A stretch of DNA of 55,851 nucleotides from Campylobacterota bacterium (GTDB taxonomy: Bacteria; Campylobacterota; Campylobacteria; Campylobacterales; Sulfurimonadaceae): NCBI GenBank assembly GCA_013607635.1, contig VCAY01000005.1, forward strand, positions 1 to 55,851. Direction: 5' to 3'. The notes under the pieces are model-generated. The model made no database searches, had not been told where the DNA came from, and worked only from the letters and a program-made list of their open reading frames with translations. A program made the translations under genes and the position numbers. Below, piece after piece: positions 20,286 to 28,133 of the stretch (within the stretch, counting starts at the first letter, position 1; each line of letters starts with the position of its first letter).

Positions 20286-20388
20286 AATCCTCTTTTGTAG
20301 CAGCGTAGATAAACCCGCCGGCACCCACAGCAAATACTATAACGAGTAAAATAACTTCCGCTATATCAACACCTGAAAAATCACCCAT
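20284..20388 (-). CDS. Small single-pass membrane peptide (34 aa) downstream of rlmN
   Basis: A short gene starting with MGDFSGVDIAEVILL, followed by a hydrophobic helix (about residues 10-30, ending GGFIYAA) and a charged TKED tail, so a single-span membrane peptide. The start ATG (20386-20388) lies 2 bases past the rlmN stop, and AAGGA inside the last rlmN codons is well placed as its ribosome binding site, which argues for coupled translation. No known function is recognisable. Small oxidase or transporter accessory peptides look similar in outline. Confidence 0.65.
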   Translation of the reverse strand: MGDFSGVDIAEVILLVIVFAVGAGGFIYAATKED

Positions 20389-20390
20389 AT

Positions 20391-21437
20391 CTAATCCTTT
20401 AATTTGTTTTTTGTTTTTTCTTTGAGCTGGCCACACGCAGCGCTAATGTCAATCCCTTTAGAGTCCCTTATGGTGGCAAGTAAACCGTGCTGAATAAGAT
20501 ACTCCTGAAAATTGCGCATATCTTCATAGCTTGGACGCTGATATGCAGTTCCTGGATAAGGGTTAAAATATATGAGGTTGACCTTTGCTTTGATACCTGA
20601 GAGAAGCTTGATAAGTTTTTTTGCACTGCCCAGATCATCGTTTTTGTTTTTGATCACAAGGTACTCAAACATCACCCGTTTTCTTGTATCTATGGGAAAG
20701 CGTTTGACCGCTTCGATGATTGAGTGGATATTATGCGCTTTGTTCATGGGGATCAGTTCTGTTCGTAGTTCATCATCCACAGCATGAAGCGATATAGCGA
20801 TATGCACACCTAGATCCATCTTCCCTAAAGCGTCTATCTTATTGCTAAGACCGCTTGTGCTCACTGTTTGGCGTTTACCACCGATCGCCAATCCATCTTT
20901 TTCTTGAAATATCTCTATCGCTTTAGTGAGGTTATCTAAGTTATCAAGCGGTTCACCCATCCCCATATAGACAATATTGATCTTTTTGTTGTGTGGATGG
21001 TTGTTGTCGTGTTTGAGGCTAACTACTTGTGCAACGATCTCTCCAGCTGTTAAATCTCTTGTAAAACCACCCTTTGCCGTTAGACAAAATGCGCACCCTA
21101 CTTTGCATCCAACTTGTGTAGAGACACAGATGGTGTACTTATCCTCTTTCATCTTTAGCCAGACAGCTTCAACAGTTTTACCATCTTGCAGCTCAAAAAG
21201 GTATTTTATGGTGCCATCAGAGGACTCCTCTTTGCGTACAATTTTAAGTGGATTGATAATATATGTTTGTATGAGCTGTTCTTTAAGGGTTTTTGGGATA
21301 TTTTTCATCGCATTAAAATCTTGCGCATATTGGTGATACAACCATCCATAGATCTGTTTAGTACGAAAAGATGGAGTAACGATCCGGCTTAGTTCTTGAA
21401 GTGTATAGTCATAAAGTGAGGGTTTGGTGTTAGTCAT
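20391..21437 (-). CDS. rlmN: Dual-specificity RNA methyltransferase RlmN
   Basis: A radical SAM enzyme that methylates C2 of A2503 in 23S rRNA and A37 in some tRNAs. The 4Fe-4S motif C-x3-C-x2-C is at C111, C115 and C118 (GCKVGCAFCLTAKGG), and the C-terminal methyl-carrying cysteine is C335 in ISAACGQL. 348 aa, normal. Its ATG overlaps the stop of the nucleoside-phosphorylase-like gene by 4 bases. It is followed directly by the 34-codon membrane-peptide gene. Confidence 0.97.
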   Translation of the reverse strand: MTNTKPSLYDYTLQELSRIVTPSFRTKQIYGWLYHQYAQDFNAMKNIPKTLKEQLIQTYIINPLKIVRKEESSDGTIKYLFELQDGKTVEAVWLKMKEDKYTICVSTQVGCKVGCAFCLTAKGGFTRDLTAGEIVAQVVSLKHDNNHPHNKKINIVYMGMGEPLDNLDNLTKAIEIFQEKDGLAIGGKRQTVSTSGLSNKIDALGKMDLGVHIAISLHAVDDELRTELIPMNKAHNIHSIIEAVKRFPIDTRKRVMFEYLVIKNKNDDLGSAKKLIKLLSGIKAKVNLIYFNPYPGTAYQRPSYEDMRNFQEYLIQHGLLATIRDSKGIDISAACGQLKEKTKNKLKD

Positions 21438-21976
21438 CTTTGTGTTAGCTCCTTGATCCTTTTTTTTACATGGAGTGCTAACAACGCTTTTGCCTTCTCA
21501 TGGTTTTTCAAAAAATCTTGATGTGCGTTAGTGTTAGTGTAGTTTGTCACGCAAAAAACACCGCCGGCAGGTATTTCAAACTCTTTGGCAACTTGTAGTA
21601 CAGAGAAAAACTCCATATTCTCTATCCCAATGCCATACTTTAAAAACTTCTTTGCTTTGTCACCGCATGTAGTGATGTAGTTGGAGCTGTTTACAATAAC
21701 ATCTTTAATGTTTTGTGCGTTAGTTGAAACTACATTGTCTAGCGGAGTGTACGCACAGTTATCCAAAAATCCAAGCTCGATGTTAGCAGCGGTTTTACTC
21801 TCAATAATGTCAAATATTTTTGCATCGCCGTAACTTCCGGCAGTCCCCACAAAGAGTAAAAATTCCGGCTTGTCAAACAAACAAAGGCGTGTTATGTTCA
21901 TAGCAGACTCAATCAACCCTACTCCCATGGGGGTTGCAAAATCAAAAGTTTCGTTATTGCCCGCACAGATGATCAT
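21434..21976 (-). CDS. Nucleoside phosphorylase superfamily protein
   Basis: A 180-aa protein of the PNP/UDP phosphorylase fold. Visible features are an early GVGLIESAM segment, LLFVGTAGSYGDAKIFDI (the phosphate/ribose-binding G-(T/S)-A-G-x-G region) and GIENMEFFSVLQVAKEF (the purine/ribose-binding ENMEFF block, matching EMEA-type motifs). It is shorter than typical PNP or MTA/SAH nucleosidase (about 230 aa), mainly at the N-terminus, so it may have a specialised or reduced activity. It overlaps both neighbours by 4 bases in a four-gene minus-strand operon. Confidence 0.8.
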   Translation of the reverse strand: MIICAGNNETFDFATPMGVGLIESAMNITRLCLFDKPEFLLFVGTAGSYGDAKIFDIIESKTAANIELGFLDNCAYTPLDNVVSTNAQNIKDVIVNSSNYITTCGDKAKKFLKYGIGIENMEFFSVLQVAKEFEIPAGGVFCVTNYTNTNAHQDFLKNHEKAKALLALHVKKRIKELTQR

Positions 21977-22602
21977 CGGATAAACTCACACATCTCACTG
22001 AGTGCCATTCTCTGTTTTTTTGGTTGCGGGTTGACTCTGTAGCCAAACGCGCATACCAACGCAATCTCCTCTTGAGTTGTATCTATATTGAAAAAACTTT
22101 CAAGTTTCTCTTTTTCAAAACCCTCTATTGGGCAGGAGTCTATTCCTATCACGGCAGCGGAAGTGATCATGGAACTTAGCATAATGTAAGTCTGTCTTGC
22201 TCCCCACTCATAGATATCTTGAGATTTTAGTGTTTGATGAAAATTGGCATACACCTGCATATATTGCTCTTGGGCTTCTTTTGGCAGACCCCTTTTGGCA
22301 AACTGTTGCTCTACCCAAGGTGAATGGGGCTTGAGATCTTTTGTTTTGGTTTTAAAGATCACAAGGTGTGAGCAGGTATCGATCTGATTTTGGTTCCAAC
22401 AAAGTGGTTTGATCTGCTTTTGTAACTCTTTGTTTGTAATGACTGTTAAGCGCACACCCTCCATGCCAAACGATGTAGGAGAGAGTCTTGCAGTCTCTAG
22501 AATGAACTCAAAATCATCATCGTTTATGGTTTTGCTTGTGTCAAAAATTTTACACGCATGGCGAAAATTGTAGGCTTTTAAAAGGGTTTGTTTGTTTTGC
22601 AT
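21973..22602 (-). CDS. NAD(P)H-dependent nitroreductase-family FMN oxidoreductase
   Basis: A 209-aa flavoprotein of the NfsB/frp type. The N-terminal YNFRHACKIFDTSKTI resembles the R-R-S-x-R-x-F FMN phosphate-binding motif, LSPTSFGMEG carries the isoalloxazine contact region, and near the end are SCPIEGFEKEKLE and FGYRV, which match the family. The physiological substrate is unknown. It lies 1 base after hisF and overlaps the next gene by 4 bases, so it is co-transcribed. Confidence 0.88.
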   Translation of the reverse strand: MQNKQTLLKAYNFRHACKIFDTSKTINDDDFEFILETARLSPTSFGMEGVRLTVITNKELQKQIKPLCWNQNQIDTCSHLVIFKTKTKDLKPHSPWVEQQFAKRGLPKEAQEQYMQVYANFHQTLKSQDIYEWGARQTYIMLSSMITSAAVIGIDSCPIEGFEKEKLESFFNIDTTQEEIALVCAFGYRVNPQPKKQRMALSEMCEFIR

Positions 22603-22603
22603 T

Positions 22604-23362
22604 TTAGAGTCTCACAGGTATGTTATTGTTATGAAGGTAATGTTTTAGCTCCATAATGTCGATCTCTTTGTAGTGAAAGATCGAAGCAGCGAGTGCTGCG
22701 TCAGCCCCTACATCAAACGCCTCTTTGATATGCCCCATCGTTCCAGCTCCTCCACTTGCGATCACCGGTACATTGACAGCTTCAGAAATTTGGCGGGTAA
22801 TGTTAAGCTCAAAACCCGCTTTAGTGCCATCGGCATCCATCGAGGTGAGCAGTATCTCCCCACTTCCTCGATCAACTGCCTCTTTGGCCCACTCGATTGC
22901 ATCGATCCCAGTATCGACACGACCACCGTTAAGGTAAACATTATAACGATCGCCTGTTTTTTTCACATCGATCGCAGTAACGATACATTGACTGCCAAAT
23001 CTTTTAGCACCCTCGTCGATAAGCTCAGGGCGTTTAATGGCGGCAGAATTGACACTCACTTTATCACATCCAACATTTAAGAGTTTATAAATGTCATCAA
23101 GCTTTCTAATCCCACCACCTACTGTAAGGGGGATAAATATCTCACGAGCAACTTCGGCAACAATATCCACAATAGTGTCACGGTTGTCAGATGAGGCGGT
23201 GATATCCAAGAAAGTGATCTCATCAGCACCCTCTTCGTTGTATCTTTTTGCCACTTCTACAGGATCACCTGCATCTTTTAGCCCTACAAAGTTTACACCC
23301 TTAACAACACGACCGTCTTTTACATCCAAACAAGGGATGATTCTTTTTGCAAAGTAATTCAT
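22604..23362 (-). CDS. hisF: Imidazole glycerol phosphate synthase subunit HisF
   Basis: The cyclase subunit that, with HisH, makes imidazole-glycerol phosphate and AICAR. The catalytic aspartates are present in [13 protein letters not shown] (D13) and TAIDVKK (about D131), and the phosphate-binding glycines are in VIASGGAG. 252 aa. It is the first gene of the hisF-nitroreductase-phosphorylase-rlmN cluster. No other his gene lies in the window, in keeping with dispersed histidine genes. It is divergent from rsmA across a 104-base gap that holds a parS-like site. Confidence 0.97.
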   Translation of the reverse strand: MNYFAKRIIPCLDVKDGRVVKGVNFVGLKDAGDPVEVAKRYNEEGADEITFLDITASSDNRDTIVDIVAEVAREIFIPLTVGGGIRKLDDIYKLLNVGCDKVSVNSAAIKRPELIDEGAKRFGSQCIVTAIDVKKTGDRYNVYLNGGRVDTGIDAIEWAKEAVDRGSGEILLTSMDADGTKAGFELNITRQISEAVNVPVIASGGAGTMGHIKEAFDVGADAALAASIFHYKEIDIMELKHYLHNNNIPVRL

Positions 23363-23399
23363 AAAGAAATTATATCTTTTTTAGCTGTAAAGATGTTTA

Positions 23400-23415
23400 T
23401 GTTTCACATGAAACA
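23400..23415. other. parS-like site, one mismatch
   Basis: TGTTTCACATGAAACA differs from the parS consensus at a single central position (A for G). It sits in the non-coding gap between hisF and rsmA, about 3.7 kb from the perfect parS at 19684. A second site so close strongly supports a real centromere region. Confidence 0.72.
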
Positions 23416-23466
23416 ATAAAAGATTTTCTTACCTTCTTGTAAGCTAAATTATTATAAACTCTCGCT

Positions 23467-24243
23467 ATGAATAAGCCAAAAGTAGTGGCAAAGAAGAGAT
23501 ATGGACAAAATTTTCTTCAAGACCAGGCAGTTTTACGCAAGATCATCGAATCGATGCCCAAAAATAACCATAAAGTTGTTGAGATTGGGCCTGGGTTAGG
23601 TGATTTAACTAAATTTTTAGTTAATGTCAAAAGTGTAGAAGCTTTTGAGGTAGATACCGAATTATGTGAACTGTTACGAAGTAGATTCAAAGAGGAGATC
23701 GCTACCGACCTGTTGCATCTTCATTGTGGAGATGTTTTAGAGGTATGGAAGAGTAGTCTTATGGATGAGCCGTACGATCTAGTGGCAAACTTGCCCTATT
23801 ATATAGCGACAAACATCATACTCAAAGCACTCGAAGATCCAATGTGTAAGAACATACTCGTGATGGTGCAGCTCGAAGTTGCAGAGAAGTTTTGTGCAAA
23901 AGAGGGTGAGAAAGTTTTTAACTCTTTGGGTGTGATTACCCAAAGTGTGGGATCGGCGCGAATTATCGTCAAGGTACCACCAACTGCTTTTGATCCTCAG
24001 CCAAAAGTTGACTCTGCTGTTTTTTTGATCGAAAAGCAAAGAGATAGAGCAGATAAAGAGTTTGAAACGATGCTGCGAGTTGCATTTAGTCAGCCGCGTA
24101 AGACTCTTATGAAAAATCTCTCCGCCAAGTATGATAAAAAGATGCTTCAAGAAATTTTTGAAACACTAGAGTTATCAAACACAATTCGACCTCATCAAGT
24201 TGCTACACAGGACTATCACCAACTCTATACAAAAATAAGATAA
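23467..24243 (+). CDS. rsmA: 16S rRNA dimethyladenosine transferase RsmA (KsgA)
   Basis: Dimethylates two adjacent adenosines near the 3' end of 16S rRNA, a late 30S checkpoint. The N-terminal RYGQNFLQDQ, the SAM motif VVEIGPGLGDLT (about 38-49) and the catalytic NLPYYIAT are all present. 258 aa. It is 16 bases upstream of the RNase J gene, a likely two-gene rRNA-processing operon. A parS-like site lies in its upstream region. Confidence 0.96.
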   Translation: MNKPKVVAKKRYGQNFLQDQAVLRKIIESMPKNNHKVVEIGPGLGDLTKFLVNVKSVEAFEVDTELCELLRSRFKEEIATDLLHLHCGDVLEVWKSSLMDEPYDLVANLPYYIATNIILKALEDPMCKNILVMVQLEVAEKFCAKEGEKVFNSLGVITQSVGSARIIVKVPPTAFDPQPKVDSAVFLIEKQRDRADKEFETMLRVAFSQPRKTLMKNLSAKYDKKMLQEIFETLELSNTIRPHQVATQDYHQLYTKIR

Positions 24244-24259
24244 TATATAAGGAGTTTGG

Positions 24260-26179
24260 ATGGCAGAGGAAACTCAAGAGCTTCAACAGCAGCCTAAACA
24301 GGAAAAAAGACAAAACAGAAGAGCAAATAACCGCAACAACAGAGGTTCTAACACAGATCACAACAGAAAAAACGGTGGTTCAAACAACAAATCCAAAAAC
24401 TCAAGATATAAAGGGCGTAAGCAGTCCCTAGCACCAGATGAAAATCTCAAATCTTTCGTTGTAAAAAACCAAGAGATCCATAAACAAAGACTTAACCCAC
24501 ATTATAAGCTCGATCTTAACTCAAAAGCAAAAGTGCGCATCACGCCACTAGGTGGACTTGGTGAGATTGGTGGAAATATTGCAGTTTTTGAGACTGAAAA
24601 CGAGGCAATTTTGATCGATGTTGGGATGAGTTTTCCAGATGAAGAGATGCACGGCGTTGATATTTTAATCCCGGATTTTTCTTACCTTCGTGAGATCAAG
24701 CATAAAATTGTAGCGGTTATCATTACCCATGCACACGAAGACCACATCGGGGCGATGCCGTATCTTTACAAAGAGATGCAGTTCCCTATCTACGGTACTT
24801 CATTGCCACTTGCGATGATTGCCAACAAGTTTGATGAGCACCATCTTAAAGATTGTAAAAAATATTTTAACCCGATCGAAAAACGTAAGCCGTATAAAAT
24901 CGGCAACGACTTTGAGATCGAGTGGATGCATATCACACACTCTATCATAGACTCCTCTTTATTGGCGATCACAACAGAAGCGGGAACGGTTATCCACACA
25001 GGTGACTTTAAGATTGACCACACTCCGGTTGATGGTTATCCGACAGATTTGCACCGTTTGGCGTACTATGGCGAGAAGGGTGTCTTATGTTTGCTGAGTG
25101 ATTCGACAAACTCACACAACCCAACTCCGACACCATCAGAGCTTACCGTTGCACCGGCACTTGATAGAATGTTTTACAAAGCTGAGGGTAGGGTAATCCT
25201 CTCAACATTTAGCTCAAATATTCACCGTGTTTATCAGGCTATTCAGTACGGTATCAAGTATAACCGTAAAGTGTGTGTGATCGGTAGAAGTATGGAGCGC
25301 AACCTAGAGACAGCGATGGCGTATGACTATATTAAGTTTCCAAAAGGGATCTTTGTCGATGCTGAAGAGGTTTCTCGCATGAACGACAAAGATGTGTTGA
25401 TCATAACAACAGGCTCACAAGGGGAGGCTAATTCAGCACTCTTTCGTATGAGTATCGGTGAGCATAGACACATAAAGATCAAGCCAACCGACACAATCGT
25501 GCTTTCATCCCGTGCAATTCCAGGGAATGAGGGAAGTATCTCAAATATGCTCAACTATATCCAAAGATGTGGTGCAAAAGTAGCAACAGACAGAGACTTA
25601 CATGTATCGGGTCACGCATCGATCGAAGAGCAAAAATTGATGTTAAGGCTGGTCAACCCTAAATTCTTCTTGCCGGTGCATGGTGAGTACAACCATGTTA
25701 TGAAGCATAAAGAAACGGCGATGATGTGTGGGATCCCTGAGAGAAATATTTTACTGATGACAGATGGTGAACAGATCGAAGTGGCACCAAAATATATGAG
25801 AAAAGTTAAAACGGTCAAAACCGGTAAAACATATATCGACAACCAAAACAACCACCAGATCGAAGACGATATTGTGCTTGATCGTCAAAAACTTGCCAAC
25901 GAAGGTATTGTGATGATTGTTGTTGAGGTGAGTGAGCAAACAGGTAAGATGCTTGATAAGCCAAAAGTAACATCGTTTGGACTTATTGCTGATAAAAAAG
26001 ACAGAGCCTTTGCCAAAGAGATCGATGAGGTGCTTGAGCAGTTTATGATCAACATGAAACCGGGTCTTGTAAATAATCACAAAGCTTTTGAAGCCGATCT
26101 TAGACAAACAGTACGCAAACATATCTATCGCAGAATGAAAAAATACCCGCTTATCGTTCCATATATCTTTATCCACTAA
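24260..26179 (+). CDS. rnj: Ribonuclease J
   Basis: A metallo-beta-lactamase/beta-CASP nuclease with 5' exo- and endonuclease activity in RNA decay and rRNA maturation. The zinc motif H-x-H-x-D-H is at residues 157-162 (THAHEDHIGAMPYL); beta-CASP blocks follow (SGHASIEEQ, PVHGEYNH). The first 60 or so residues are a low-complexity, basic, Asn/Gln/Arg-rich extension absent from Gram-positive RNase J. In H. pylori, RNase J also has an N-terminal extension and pairs with the helicase RhpA. 639 aa. The start ATG has a good AAGGAG site. Confidence 0.95.
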   Translation: MAEETQELQQQPKQEKRQNRRANNRNNRGSNTDHNRKNGGSNNKSKNSRYKGRKQSLAPDENLKSFVVKNQEIHKQRLNPHYKLDLNSKAKVRITPLGGLGEIGGNIAVFETENEAILIDVGMSFPDEEMHGVDILIPDFSYLREIKHKIVAVIITHAHEDHIGAMPYLYKEMQFPIYGTSLPLAMIANKFDEHHLKDCKKYFNPIEKRKPYKIGNDFEIEWMHITHSIIDSSLLAITTEAGTVIHTGDFKIDHTPVDGYPTDLHRLAYYGEKGVLCLLSDSTNSHNPTPTPSELTVAPALDRMFYKAEGRVILSTFSSNIHRVYQAIQYGIKYNRKVCVIGRSMERNLETAMAYDYIKFPKGIFVDAEEVSRMNDKDVLIITTGSQGEANSALFRMSIGEHRHIKIKPTDTIVLSSRAIPGNEGSISNMLNYIQRCGAKVATDRDLHVSGHASIEEQKLMLRLVNPKFFLPVHGEYNHVMKHKETAMMCGIPERNILLMTDGEQIEVAPKYMRKVKTVKTGKTYIDNQNNHQIEDDIVLDRQKLANEGIVMIVVEVSEQTGKMLDKPKVTSFGLIADKKDRAFAKEIDEVLEQFMINMKPGLVNNHKAFEADLRQTVRKHIYRRMKKYPLIVPYIFIH

Positions 26180-26183
26180 TTTT

Positions 26184-26207
26184 ATAAGTGCATTTTTATG
26201 CACTTAT
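26184..26207 (+). terminator. Strong hairpin after the RNase J gene
   Basis: ATAAGTGCAT-TTTT-ATGCACTTAT is a perfect 10-bp stem with a 4-base loop, starting 5 bases after the stop codon. No clear T-run follows, so it may terminate weakly or protect the mRNA end. Confidence 0.5.
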
Positions 26208-26247
26208 TGCTACTCTACTATAATTAAAAACTTTTAAAGGGATAATC

Positions 26248-26829
26248 TTGTCCGAGAAAAACAAACAATTTGAAGATGCCGTAAAGATGATGATGCAACA
26301 TGTCGGTGAAGACCCATCGCGTGAAGGGCTTTTAGATACTCCAAAAAGGGTGCGAAAAGCGTATGAGTTTATTTATGGAGGGTATAAAGAGGATCCAAAA
26401 GAGATACTCTCCTCAGCCCTTTTTAGCACAACTAACGATGAGATGGTGCTTGTGAAAGATATTGAGTTTTACTCAACTTGTGAGCATCATCTTTTGCCGA
26501 TCATTGGTAAAGTGCATGTAGCGTATATCCCTGATGGCAAAGTGGTAGGGCTATCCAAGATCCCTCACGTTGTTAATGTTTTTGCACGCCGTATGCAGAT
26601 CCAAGAGCAGCTCACAGAGCAGATTGCTGATGCGATCATGGACACAATCAAACCAAAGGGCGTTGCCGTTGTTGTGCAGGCGCGACACATGTGTATGGAG
26701 ATGCGCGGGGTTGAGAAGATCAACTCCACAACAACATCCTCAGCACTTCGGGGGTTGTTTAAAAGAGATGATAAAACAAGAGCAGAGTTTTTCTCTTTGA
26801 TCAATTCACCAGTAGGTAGCAGATATTAA
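26248..26829 (+). CDS. folE: GTP cyclohydrolase I
   Basis: The first step of folate (and pterin) synthesis, converting GTP to dihydroneopterin triphosphate. The zinc ligands are in STCEHHLLP (C78, H81) and [10 protein letters not shown], and the GTP-binding end [17 protein letters not shown] is complete. 193 aa. The start is TTG (26248) with AAAGGGA 6 bases upstream; the next ATG would cut into the conserved N-terminal helix. fliI begins 2 bases after its stop, so the two are co-transcribed. Confidence 0.96.
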   Translation: MSEKNKQFEDAVKMMMQHVGEDPSREGLLDTPKRVRKAYEFIYGGYKEDPKEILSSALFSTTNDEMVLVKDIEFYSTCEHHLLPIIGKVHVAYIPDGKVVGLSKIPHVVNVFARRMQIQEQLTEQIADAIMDTIKPKGVAVVVQARHMCMEMRGVEKINSTTTSSALRGLFKRDDKTRAEFFSLINSPVGSRY

Positions 26830-26831
26830 AG

Positions 26832-28133
26832 ATGCCCCTAAATTCGCTGAAAGATAAACTTGCTTCAAAAAACTATTCGGTTCGTTTTGGAGAGGTTGTC
26901 AAGATCAATGCCACTGTAATTATTGCAAAAGGCTTAAACGTAAGTATCAGTGATATGGTCAAGATCATCTCTAATGAAACAGCGCAAGAGACGATCGGGA
27001 TGGTTACAGAGATCGATGGGAGTGAGTTTTACATCACCCCTTTTAGTTTTGTTGAAGGGTTTCGAGCGGGTGATAAGGTATTTTTGGACTCTACAGGGCT
27101 AAATATCCCGGTAAGTGATGCACTCCTTGGCAGAGTGGTCGATCCGTTTATGCAACCAATCGATGGCAAAGGGGCGATAAATGGTAGAATGACCCCCATT
27201 ATCAAGCCACCGATTGCAGCGATGAAACGGGGAATGATCGATGAGGTTTTTGGTGTTGGAGTTAAGAGTATCGATGGGCTTTTAACCTGTGGCAAAGGGC
27301 AAAAACTAGGGATCTTTGCAGGGAGTGGTGTTGGTAAGTCGACGTTAATGGGGATGATCGTGCGGGGGTGTGATGCTCCCATTAAAGTGGTGGCACTCAT
27401 TGGAGAGCGTGGTCGTGAGGTGCCGGAGTTTATCGAAAAAAATCTCGGTGGTGACCTTCCTAACACCGTCATTGTAGTTGCTACAAGTGATGACAGTCCA
27501 CTCATGCGAAAGTATGGTGCTTTTGCAGCGATGAGTGTGGCGGAGTATTTTAAAGATCAGGGCAGGGATGTGCTTTTTATCATGGACTCCGTTACCCGTT
27601 TTGCAATGGCGCAGCGTGAAATTGGACTAGCACTCGGTGAGCCGCCCACCTCCAAAGGGTACCCGCCAAGCTCACTCACGCTTTTGCCGCAACTGATGGA
27701 GCGTGCAGGAAAAGAGGAGGGCAAAGGGAGTATTACCGCCTTTTTTACAGTGCTGAACGAGGGGGATGATATGAGCGATCCCATCGCCGATCAATCTCGC
27801 TCGATCCTTGATGGACACATTGTACTTTCCCGTGAGATGACCGACTTTGGTATCTATCCGCCAGTGCATATTCTCAACTCCGCTTCACGGGTGATGCATG
27901 ATATCATCTCACAAGAGCATCTCAAGGCAGTTATGAAGTTTCGCCGCCTCTACACACTGCTAAAAGAGAATGAAACACTTATTCGTATTGGAGCCTACAC
28001 CAAAGGAACCGATCCCGAACTTGATGAGGCGATCGAGAAAAAGGATGCGATGCAGCGTTTTATCTCTCAGGGTGCGATGTTCAAGGTGAGTTTTGATGAA
28101 GCGTTCAGTGAGCTGTTGGAGATTATGCAATAA
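26832..28133 (+). CDS. fliI: Flagellar type III export ATPase FliI
   Basis: The ATPase that helps energise flagellar protein export at the inner membrane. Walker A is GSGVGKST (164-171); Walker B and the F1-beta-like blocks VLFIMDSVTRFAMAQREI and GEPPTSKGYPPSSLTLLPQL follow. 433 aa, standard. It lies in a folE-fliI pair, away from other export genes. Its 3' end overlaps the convergent beta-propeller gene by 11 bases. Confidence 0.96.
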   Translation: MPLNSLKDKLASKNYSVRFGEVVKINATVIIAKGLNVSISDMVKIISNETAQETIGMVTEIDGSEFYITPFSFVEGFRAGDKVFLDSTGLNIPVSDALLGRVVDPFMQPIDGKGAINGRMTPIIKPPIAAMKRGMIDEVFGVGVKSIDGLLTCGKGQKLGIFAGSGVGKSTLMGMIVRGCDAPIKVVALIGERGREVPEFIEKNLGGDLPNTVIVVATSDDSPLMRKYGAFAAMSVAEYFKDQGRDVLFIMDSVTRFAMAQREIGLALGEPPTSKGYPPSSLTLLPQLMERAGKEEGKGSITAFFTVLNEGDDMSDPIADQSRSILDGHIVLSREMTDFGIYPPVHILNSASRVMHDIISQEHLKAVMKFRRLYTLLKENETLIRIGAYTKGTDPELDEAIEKKDAMQRFISQGAMFKVSFDEAFSELLEIMQ

